Program-made: the position numbers and the translations under genes
Origin: a virus
Length of the DNA: 29,205 nt
IMG/VR virus record: IMGVR_UViG_3300024520_000367
Location: 1 to 29,205 of that record
Direction: 5' to 3' (one strand)
The notes under the pieces: model-generated
Seen by the model: the letters and a program-made list of their open reading frames with translations, nothing else
Told to the model about the DNA's origin: nothing
The model's database searches: none
Part shown: piece after piece, positions 23,918 to 29,205 of the stretch
Position numbering within the stretch: the first letter of the stretch is position 1
Layout: each line of letters opens with the position of its first letter

Positions 23918-24610
23918 ATGATCACATTGACCGATTATAGTGGGATTAGTTTATTATCAGAATCAATAAAGGTCGTTACTCGATACTCTGGATTATCGAT
24001 CCTATCCGAGCCCGTCAAAGTGTTGACCGATTACTCTGGGGTTTCAATAATTCAAGAATGGACCCTCAGAGTCAGAGTGATAGACACATCTACGACTCAG
24101 GTAATAAGCTCTTTTTTTAATTTGGTGAACACTTCGAACGTTGTCGATCCTTACAGTAATTTCGATACATCGAGTTTTTTAGAGCACTATCTCACAATTG
24201 ATAACCCCTCGAACCTGACTTTTACCGTCAATATTTCGGGGTATATTTTAAAAGTCGAGAATTACATGTATTCAAGCGGCGTCGAATTTCTCGATATTTT
24301 CGTCGATCCCGTTCCGAGCGTTCTATTTACTTGCTCAACGATTTTTAAAAATCAATTTGGTTCGACTGTCACCAGACCATTAACCGACGGTTACGTCGAG
24401 GTAACTTTCCAAGGGAACACAGATTTTAACATAGTAGATTATTCAGTATTATTTGAAGCGATACCCGCCGGATCGTCGAAATATAACTCGATACTTTTGG
24501 ATTCGGAGTTGATAGCATCGACGACGAATTCGGTCACTTACAAAGTGGCGGTAGTTCAAAGCGCGGGCGACTACTGCTATTTGTCAAACATAACGAAGGC
24601 AGAATGTTAG
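23918..24610 (+). CDS. Tail protein with a triplicated N-terminal 16-residue repeat
   Basis: A 230-residue protein that starts one base after the beta-helix gene. Residues 5-20, 21-36 and 37-48 are three units of one motif: TDYSGISLLSESIKVV, TRYSGLSILSEPVKVL and TDYSGVSIIQEW. The remainder is beta-rich, Ser/Thr/Asn/Val-rich and lacks enzymatic motifs, like receptor-binding or spike-tip proteins. The next gene starts 7 bases before its end. I do not recognise the family. It is likely part of the tail-tip appendage. Confidence 0.7.
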   Translation: MITLTDYSGISLLSESIKVVTRYSGLSILSEPVKVLTDYSGVSIIQEWTLRVRVIDTSTTQVISSFFNLVNTSNVVDPYSNFDTSSFLEHYLTIDNPSNLTFTVNISGYILKVENYMYSSGVEFLDIFVDPVPSVLFTCSTIFKNQFGSTVTRPLTDGYVEVTFQGNTDFNIVDYSVLFEAIPAGSSKYNSILLDSELIASTTNSVTYKVAVVQSAGDYCYLSNITKAEC

Positions 24611-25479
24611 AATTTGAAATATCAGACAGCAATATCACGACCCGCGAGGGAATAACGTGTTTGAAATGCGACTCCTCGATCACGGTCGAGCCTCCAGTCG
24701 AAAAGGTCGATTTTTGTTTCTGTAATCTCGAGTGTGAGAGCCCTTTATTAGTATTCGCTGGTGACACTGACCGAGAAAAAGATTTTTTCACTCTTTACCA
24801 TAAAAGCAAAGACGAGAGCGCGATAATTCAGTTTTTTATCAATAAGATCGAACTCGTCGACGTTACTCACGGGAAATCGATTCCGAACGGCTTCGAGGTC
24901 GATTTTACCAAAATATTTAACACTCTCGGCGGCGGCGATTATACCCTCAAGAAAGTAGTTACTGAGTGGGCTGTTGAAACGGTTACTGAGTGGGGGCTTT
25001 TTCGGGTTGCTCCCTTTGATTTGTCAAGGGCTGACGGTACTGTCAAAATTGAGGCTTTCCAGACTGGGAATTTCGAGAACGGTTTCGATTTTGAAAACGA
25101 GAATGTTAAATTCTCGCTAAGGATAGACGGAACTCTGACAAATAAAAACGAGGTTTTAGAGCTGCTCGACACTCCAGACGGGCGGCGAAATGATATCCAA
25201 GTACATGATAGGTTTTGGAATGAATACGATTTAATATTCGATTCGAACAAGTATGGATTTATGAAGCTATTACTTAAAAACATGTTATTCGGTACTCAAT
25301 TATTCGTGAGCGATTACAGCCTGAGCAACCAACACAAAGAAATACCTTTTAATAGAGTGCCTTTAAGACTTGTCGAGACTGATTCGGACCACATCAAGGG
25401 GACGAATACGACGAGTTATTCAGTTAAGCTGAGGGATTCACTCAGAAACGGAGTGAAACACCCTTTTATTGATTGTTAA
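24604..25479 (+). CDS. Structural protein with an N-terminal cysteine cluster
   Basis: A 291-residue protein with Cys19, Cys22, Cys38, Cys40 and Cys44 in its first 45 residues (GITCLKCDSS and FCFCNLEC), then a beta-rich acidic body (FENGFDFENENVKFSLRIDG). The C-terminal region contains NKYGFMKLLLKNMLFG. The last residue is also Cys. It overlaps the preceding gene by 7 bases and is the last gene before the amidase. Unrecognised; the cluster could bind a metal ion. Its place suggests a tail-tip or fibre-associated structural protein. Confidence 0.68.
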   Translation: MLEFEISDSNITTREGITCLKCDSSITVEPPVEKVDFCFCNLECESPLLVFAGDTDREKDFFTLYHKSKDESAIIQFFINKIELVDVTHGKSIPNGFEVDFTKIFNTLGGGDYTLKKVVTEWAVETVTEWGLFRVAPFDLSRADGTVKIEAFQTGNFENGFDFENENVKFSLRIDGTLTNKNEVLELLDTPDGRRNDIQVHDRFWNEYDLIFDSNKYGFMKLLLKNMLFGTQLFVSDYSLSNQHKEIPFNRVPLRLVETDSDHIKGTNTTSYSVKLRDSLRNGVKHPFIDC

Positions 25480-25490
25480 AAACTGATAGA

Positions 25491-25907
25491 ATGAGAGAGC
25501 TAAATAAAATAATCGTTCATTGTGCAGATACTAGAATCGACCAAAATTTCAGTATTCACGACGTTAGGAGATGGCACACCGACCCAAAGCCGAACGGGCG
25601 AGGATGGTCGGACGTTGGATATCATTATTATATTCGATTAAACGGAGAAATCGAGGTCGGGAGGTCTATCGAAAAACAGGGCGCTCACTGCTCGGGGCAA
25701 AATAAAGACAGTATCGGAATATGTTTCGAAGGCGGCAAAGAGTCGGACGGTTCAAAATGGTCAAAGCCCTTCGATTGTCAAATTGAGAGCTTCAAAAACT
25801 TGAGTAACTCGCTCGATTTAGTTGTCGGAGATACGCTCGATATTTGTGGGCACTACGAATTCAGCTCGAAAACGTGCCCGAATTTCAACGTGAAAATATT
25901 ATTTTAA
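25491..25907 (+). CDS. N-acetylmuramoyl-L-alanine amidase (endolysin)
   Basis: A 138-residue Amidase_2/PGRP-type enzyme with the T7-lysozyme arrangement. Zinc ligands are His10 (IIVHCA), His121 (CGHYEF) and Cys129 (KTCPNF). Lys127 lies two residues before the Cys as in T7, and GWSDVGYHYYI supplies the conserved tyrosine. GAHCSGQNKDSIGICFEGG is the central block usual in Bacteroidota phage amidases. It cleaves the bond between N-acetylmuramic acid and L-alanine in peptidoglycan. It has no signal peptide, so it should need a holin. A TTG at 25473 lies within the previous gene; ATG 25491 precedes the conserved MRELNKIIVHC. The stop overlaps the next start (TAATG). Confidence 0.93.
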   Translation: MRELNKIIVHCADTRIDQNFSIHDVRRWHTDPKPNGRGWSDVGYHYYIRLNGEIEVGRSIEKQGAHCSGQNKDSIGICFEGGKESDGSKWSKPFDCQIESFKNLSNSLDLVVGDTLDICGHYEFSSKTCPNFNVKILF

Positions 25908-26338
25908 TGAAGTACCTATTGATAATTTTATCGCTTTTGACGCTCCAATCTTGCGCGCTGACAAAAAAGAACCGAGCAGATCGAAAGATCAGAAAGGCCA
26001 TGTTTCTTGACCCTCAGCGATTCGAGAATGAAACGGTAACCATTCACGACACCGTAATCATTAAGGTGCATTCAGTGGACACTATCACGCAAATAGTAAG
26101 CCATGACACGGTAACCGTAATAAATAATGACCGCGTTAAATTGAAATATTTCTACGACACGACGCGCCTCGAAATATGGCACGAAGTAGAATGTAAAGGG
26201 GACACGGTGTATATTGAGAATGAGGTAATAATCGAAAAAGTAAGCGCAAGCAGCAGAGGAGATTTCCCTCTATGGATTTACATCGTCGGCGCTCTCGTTG
26301 TTATCGTTTTGGCTTTTTACTTGATTAAACCTCAATAA
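25907..26338 (+). CDS. Unimolecular spanin candidate (lipoprotein with C-terminal membrane anchor)
   Basis: A 143-residue protein that begins with a lipoprotein signal peptide: MKYLLIILSLLTLQSC, where Cys16 is the lipidated residue (lipobox LQSC). Residues about 122-140 (PLWIYIVGALVVIVLAFYLI) form a C-terminal transmembrane helix followed by a short basic end. The region between is beta-strand-like with repeated HDTV/DTV/DT motifs. An outer-membrane lipid anchor plus an inner-membrane helix in one chain is the layout of u-spanins such as T1 gp11, which fuse outer and inner membranes at the end of lysis. Residue +2 is Ala, not Asp, which fits outer-membrane sorting by the E. coli rule. It is coupled to the amidase by TAATG. 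Role inferred from topology and place. Confidence 0.8.
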   Translation: MKYLLIILSLLTLQSCALTKKNRADRKIRKAMFLDPQRFENETVTIHDTVIIKVHSVDTITQIVSHDTVTVINNDRVKLKYFYDTTRLEIWHEVECKGDTVYIENEVIIEKVSASSRGDFPLWIYIVGALVVIVLAFYLIKPQ

Positions 26339-26522
26339 ATTTAATTTTCACGGTCGCTAAATTCCTGACCATATCGAGCGACGTCCTTTTCACTTTGAAA
26401 ACTGGCGTAAATCCTTTTAGCTCCTCTCTTTTTCCAATTCTTTTTGATATACCATCGATTGAGGCTCCCAATTTTTCGGGCTGATTCAGTTTTCTATGGT
26501 GAAATTTGAGTTTAAATATCAT
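26325..26522 (-). CDS. 65-residue basic protein, minus strand
   Basis: A small basic protein (MIFKLKFHHRKLNQPEKLG...) encoded opposite to all the late genes. Its start overlaps the stop of the HTH gene by 4 bases (ATGA on the minus strand), so it is translated as the second gene of a two-gene operon. Its 3' end overlaps the end of the spanin gene by 14 bases, convergently. The sequence has basic and beta-like parts (FTPVFKVKRTSLDMVRNLAT). I do not recognise it. A role in phage regulation together with the HTH protein is possible by linkage only. Confidence 0.62.
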   Translation of the reverse strand: MIFKLKFHHRKLNQPEKLGASIDGISKRIGKREELKGFTPVFKVKRTSLDMVRNLATVKIKFIEV

Positions 26523-26698
26523 CTTTTTTTTCTATTTACGTGAGGATTCGCGAAAAGTGAGAGATTCATCTCGTCAACTACGACGAACCATTTACCGCCG
26601 TGAATTTGTTTGTTTAATTTCGGCTTTAGCGCTGTAATTCGCGACGGGTGAACGCCTACATGATCAGCGAACTTTGACGGGCTTAATATTTTTTCCAT
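26519..26698 (-). CDS. Small helix-turn-helix DNA-binding protein
   Basis: A 59-residue minus-strand protein. SPSKFADHVGVHPSRITALK (6-25) is a helix-turn-helix (LSPSKFADHVGV, turn, HPSRITALKPKL), followed by GGKWFVVVDEMNLSLF, which looks like the short wing of MerR-like and excisionase-type domains. The ATG at 26698 lies 3 bases after a -7 box; a TTG upstream belongs to that box. As the only regulator-like gene here, it could control the divergent early promoter 60-100 bases away or its own promoter. Family naming beyond HTH/excisionase-like is not possible by eye. Confidence 0.8.
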   Translation of the reverse strand: MEKILSPSKFADHVGVHPSRITALKPKLNKQIHGGKWFVVVDEMNLSLFANPHVNRKKR

Positions 26699-26701
26699 GC
26701 T

Positions 26702-26709
26702 CAAATATA
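26702..26709 (-). promoter_or_regulatory. Minus-strand -7 box, near-leaderless HTH gene promoter
   Basis: On the minus strand TATATTTG matches TAnnTTTG and is followed after 3 bases by the HTH gene ATG, the same arrangement as at 1738-1751. A clear TTG at the -33 position is missing. Transcription should start close to the start codon. Confidence 0.6.
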
Positions 26710-26755
26710 GTAAAAAAATAATTAAGTAAAATATTTTTATGTCAAATCTTTTTAC

Positions 26756-26763
26756 TACATTTG
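26756..26763 (+). promoter_or_regulatory. Plus-strand -7 box of the early (SSB-like) promoter
   Basis: TACATTTG matches TAnnTTTG. The start codon is at 26788, preceded by an A-rich leader of about 20 bases (AAGAAACAAAAACAATTTAA). The -33 region (around 26733-26736) is T-rich without a clear TTTG. It is divergent to the minus-strand box 47 bases away. Confidence 0.6.
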
Positions 26764-26787
26764 AAGAAACAAAAACAATTTAAAATT

Positions 26788-27483
26788 ATGCCAAGAGGAT
26801 TAAGCAACAACGAAAACAGCGGCAAGACTTACGTTTCATGCGCTAACGGTGTATTTATTCAGAGAATGAGCGAAGCAACAAAGGACACTATCGAGAGGGA
26901 GCTGACAAAAGGGCCGAACGCGGGAACTATGGTTAACGAGCTGCATTTCCAAAGGATCGAGGGTCAGCTAGTGAAAGCCGAAAAGCGAACACATGAGGAG
27001 TACGGTACGTCATGGAATTTTACGATTGATGTATCGCAGACGCCAGAGGAAAAAGAGGAGTTGATCCTCGGAGTAAAGGGTAGTTACGCAAAGCAAATTT
27101 TAATGAGGTTACCGAATGCAGACCTAAAGCACGACATCGTTTTGACTTCTTACTGCTTCACGCCGACAGGTGAGAGCAAGGAGCGCAAAGGGATTAGCAT
27201 GTCTCAAGGTATGGGTAAAGTGATGCCTGCGTACACGAAGGACGAACCGAACGGACTTCCTGAAATGACTCACGTTATGTTAAAAGGGAAAAAAGTTTGG
27301 GATGATCACGCTCAAGTGCTTTTTCTTGAAGCAATGATGGATTCGGATATCATTCCGCAATTGAGGGACTCGAAACCAGCCGAGGAGGCGCCAACGAGCG
27401 CCGAGAGAATAGAGAGATTCGAGGAAAACGAGGAGCCGAGCGAGCAGCCTAAAGCGGCTAAATCGGATAAATTACCTTTCTAA
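26788..27483 (+). CDS. SSB-like ssDNA-binding protein with an acidic C-terminal tail
   Basis: A 231-residue protein. The first 180 residues are a beta-rich domain (KTYVSCANGVFIQRMSEATK, MVNELHFQRIEGQLVKAEKR) that may be an OB-fold variant. The last 45 are acidic and disordered, ending EQPKAAKSDKLPF. The terminal D-x-L-P-F resembles the D-x-I/L-P-F tip of bacterial SSB, which recruits replication and repair proteins. Similar proteins lie next to SMC/RecF-type ATPases in Bacteroidota phages. Frame extends upstream to a TTG at 26761, but that is part of the promoter box; ATG 26788 starts after the A-rich leader. Single-stranded DNA binding during replication or recombination is inferred. Confidence 0.72.
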   Translation: MPRGLSNNENSGKTYVSCANGVFIQRMSEATKDTIERELTKGPNAGTMVNELHFQRIEGQLVKAEKRTHEEYGTSWNFTIDVSQTPEEKEELILGVKGSYAKQILMRLPNADLKHDIVLTSYCFTPTGESKERKGISMSQGMGKVMPAYTKDEPNGLPEMTHVMLKGKKVWDDHAQVLFLEAMMDSDIIPQLRDSKPAEEAPTSAERIERFEENEEPSEQPKAAKSDKLPF

Positions 27484-27488
27484 AAAAT

Positions 27489-27526
27489 AAAGGGGTTTCG
27501 GAACCAGTAACCGAAACCCCTTTTTA
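27489..27526. terminator. Strong, bidirectional-looking terminator after the SSB-like gene
   Basis: A perfect 13-bp stem (AAAGGGGTTTCGG at 27489-27501 with CCGAAACCCCTTT at 27511-27523), a 9-base loop and T/A runs on both sides. It lies 6 bases after the stop codon and would limit transcription into the ATPase gene. Confidence 0.9.
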
Positions 27527-27562
27527 AAAAACGAAGTAAGAATTCTAAAATACTAAAAAACC

Positions 27563-28738
27563 ATGACACAAAAAATTCAATCAGTAGAAATACAGAATTT
27601 CAAAGGGATAGATTTTCAGAAAATAGACATTTCAGGAAATCACGTCTATCTAATCGCTAAAAATGGAGGGGGTAAAACTTCATTTATTGACGCCGCTTTC
27701 GGTAGTGTTAAGAACGCTAAGCCATTAAAGGAGGGCGCAAAAAAGGGACATGTCTCGATTAATATCGACGATTATCTCGTCGAGTTTAAATTCTCAGAGA
27801 AAAACCAAAAGCCTAAATTAAATATATTCGACAAAAGCGGCGCGGCCCAAAGTTCACCCGCTGCACTATTCGAGAAGCTTTTCGGCGTCCAGAATTTCGA
27901 TATCGACGAATTTCTCAGCCGATCAGCATCGAAGAAAGTCGATTTTATCAAAAATATAATAGGCATCGACTGGAGCGACGCCGACGCGAAATATAAAACG
28001 CTATACGAAGAAAGGACTTTTTTAAATCGGATAATCAAAGAATTCGACGCGAAAATCGGAGACTCAATTCTCATGAGGAACACCGAGGAGATCGACACCT
28101 CTGTTTTAATGGCTAAATCAAAGGAGGTAAACGAAAGCAACTCGACGAGGTTTACAATTAAAAACGGGGTCGATGATCGAATCGTCAGAATAGAGTATCT
28201 AAAAAAAGAGCTTTCAAAACTTGAAAAAGAAGTCGAGGACGGCTCCGAGTGGTTAGATAAAAATCCTATTATTGAAACCGAATCGATCGATTCGGCTATC
28301 GAGGAGGCCATCGAGCACAATCAAAAACTCGCCGTATTTAATCAACAACAGAAAGGGCGAAAAGAGGCCGACGAGGCGGTCGAGAAAGTCGAGGCTATTC
28401 AAAAAGAGATGGACCAAATCAACGAGGCGAAACGCTCAGAGCTTGAAGCGGCTGATATGCCCGTCAAGGGGTTAACGTTTGACGATGATCAGCTTTATCT
28501 CGACGGCTTACCCTTTGAGTCTAATCAGATAAACAGCGCTAGGAGGATCGTCGCAGGGCTTGAGATTCAATACGCATTGAAAGGAGATGTTTCGATCGCT
28601 CGCCTTGAGGGTTCAATGCTGGATAAGGATTCAATGAATGAGGTCATTGACTGGGCTGATAAAAAAGGAGTTCAACTATTTGTCGAAAAGGTCGACTACG
28701 ACGGCGAGGAGTTGAAAATAGAAATTTCAGAATCTTGA
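27563..28738 (+). CDS. SMC/RecF-like ATPase
   Basis: A 391-residue P-loop ATPase of the SbcC/RecF/SMC kind. Walker A is IAKNGGGKTS (residues 31-40) after the family-typical IQSVEIQNFKGIDF. Residues about 130-310 are a short coiled coil, far shorter than in SbcC or SMC (EYLKKELSKLEKEVEDGSEW, EKVEAIQKEMDQINEAKRSE). A C-terminal ATPase lobe follows, with NQINSARRIVAGLEIQYAL in place of the signature, and SIARLEGSMLDKDSMNEVID near Walker B. Phage relatives show this shortened Walker B. The likely role is DNA end processing, recombination or genome maintenance. No nuclease subunit (SbcD-like) follows in the window. Confidence 0.82.
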   Translation: MTQKIQSVEIQNFKGIDFQKIDISGNHVYLIAKNGGGKTSFIDAAFGSVKNAKPLKEGAKKGHVSINIDDYLVEFKFSEKNQKPKLNIFDKSGAAQSSPAALFEKLFGVQNFDIDEFLSRSASKKVDFIKNIIGIDWSDADAKYKTLYEERTFLNRIIKEFDAKIGDSILMRNTEEIDTSVLMAKSKEVNESNSTRFTIKNGVDDRIVRIEYLKKELSKLEKEVEDGSEWLDKNPIIETESIDSAIEEAIEHNQKLAVFNQQQKGRKEADEAVEKVEAIQKEMDQINEAKRSELEAADMPVKGLTFDDDQLYLDGLPFESNQINSARRIVAGLEIQYALKGDVSIARLEGSMLDKDSMNEVIDWADKKGVQLFVEKVDYDGEELKIEISES

Positions 28739-29046
28739 TATTTGACCCGAAAGAATACGAGGCCGTTGTCGAGTGGTTAACCGCTAACACTGGGAAAATT
28801 TTCAGTGTTAGCGAGCCGCCTCTCGCTAGGTCGTATACTGATTCGAAAGGGCGTACTCGTAGACTGGAGAAAAGCCAATTTAAAAACGAGGCGAAACTAT
28901 TGGCATACATTAAACACCACATCGATTCTGGAGATTCTCCAGAAGTCGAATTCTCAGACGATTATTTTCGGATGTTTAAAATCTGGGAAAAAGAAAGTAA
29001 TTTTTTTAATTACCCGTTAATTATTCAGGAACAAAAAAATATTTAG
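28735..29046 (+). CDS. 103-residue hypothetical protein
   Basis: An acidic, helical protein whose TTG start overlaps the ATPase stop (TTGA at 28735-28738); no ATG lies near. It includes MIFDPKEYEAVVEWLTANTG and NEAKLLAYIKHHIDSGDSPE, and no recognisable motif. Its coupling to the ATPase suggests a functional partner. Unrecognised. Confidence 0.62.
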   Translation: MIFDPKEYEAVVEWLTANTGKIFSVSEPPLARSYTDSKGRTRRLEKSQFKNEAKLLAYIKHHIDSGDSPEVEFSDDYFRMFKIWEKESNFFNYPLIIQEQKNI

Positions 29047-29048
29047 TT

Positions 29049-29205
29049 ATGGAAGATTTAAAAATTGGTGACGTGTTCGAGAGTGTGATCTCAAAAGACA
29101 GGGTCGTTATTCAAGCGATAAAAGGCGATATTATCGAGGGAGAAGACGATAGCGGGGGATTCAAATCGATAACGAGGGAGGTTTTAAAATATAATTTCTT
29201 TAGAG
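29049..29205 (+). CDS. Partial gene running off the right end
   Basis: A frame open from ATG 29049 to the window end (52 codons visible) beginning MEDLKIGDVFESVISKDRVV. It starts 2 bases after the previous stop and belongs to the same operon. Its fragment contains IIEGEDDSGGFKSITREVL. Too short to identify; the C-terminus lies outside the window. Confidence 0.7.
   Translation, partial: MEDLKIGDVFESVISKDRVVIQAIKGDIIEGEDDSGGFKSITREVLKYNFFR

Noticed and set aside
26699-26704. TTG start for the minus-strand HTH gene
   Set aside because: Same situation: the TTG is in the TATATTTG box on the minus strand, and ATG follows at 26698.
26761-26787. TTG start giving a 9-residue extension of the SSB-like protein
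   Set aside because: The TTG is the end of the TACATTTG promoter box, and the A-rich stretch after it is the leader.
27772-28320. 182-codon minus-strand frame opposite the SMC-like ATPase
   Set aside because: Ser/Phe-rich antisense of a Glu/Lys-rich coiled coil; a shadow of the clearly identified ATPase.
1-29205. Diversity-generating retroelement, CRISPR array, tRNA or insertion sequence
   Set aside because: No reverse transcriptase, spaced direct repeats, cloverleaf-like sequences or transposase motifs were seen while reading the window.

Overview
The window is a stretch of a tailed double-stranded DNA phage (or prophage) of a Bacteroidota host, most likely a flavobacterium. The gene set is that of a siphovirus: HK97-type head genes, a tail tube candidate, one long tape-measure gene of 1088 codons, and no sheath gene. 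Three things point to the host. Promoter-like sites match the Bacteroidota -7 consensus TAnnTTTG. Genes lack Shine-Dalgarno sequences and instead have A-rich leaders (clear before the capsid, tail-tube and SSB-like genes). The amidase, VapE-like and tape-measure proteins have the form usual in Bacteroidota phages. No integrase, tRNA, CRISPR array or insertion sequence is visible, so lifestyle cannot be decided from this window.

Layout: (1) Positions 2-1291 hold the 3' part of a VapE-like replication NTPase, closed by an intrinsic terminator. (2) Positions 1349-1714 are a very AT-rich gap with short direct repeats, followed by a promoter and a small operon (1749-3292): a possible winged-helix protein, a VRR-NUC nuclease, a 57-residue protein and a DEDDh exonuclease. 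(3) A combined terminator/promoter at about 3315-3366 opens the late region. It encodes small and large terminase, portal, a 34-residue peptide, prohead protease, major capsid protein, a Cys-cluster protein, a connector, a fibre-like protein, three small membrane proteins, tail completion and tail tube candidates, a 48-residue protein, an internal terminator, tail assembly proteins, the tape measure, a hub-like protein, and a run of baseplate, beta-helix and receptor-binding candidates. (4) Lysis genes follow: an N-acetylmuramoyl-L-alanine amidase, then a lipoprotein with a C-terminal membrane anchor, which is the layout of a unimolecular spanin. (5) Two small minus-strand genes (26325-26698), one an HTH protein, are transcribed away from the early genes. 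(6) Rightward early genes follow: an SSB-like protein with an acidic tail ending DKLPF, a strong terminator, an SMC/RecF-like ATPase, a 103-residue protein, and a gene cut off by the window end.

Genes are tightly packed, with many ATGA, GTGA, TTGA and TAATG junctions, so translational coupling is probably general. The replication/recombination genes lie at both ends of the window and the late genes in the middle, consistent with one circularly permuted module order. The most interesting points are the unimolecular spanin candidate, promoters placed so close to start codons that transcripts should be leaderless, the terminator interleaved with a promoter before the terminase genes, the membrane-protein trio inside the tail module, and a striking scarcity of the tetranucleotide CCGG (seven found by eye in 29 kb).
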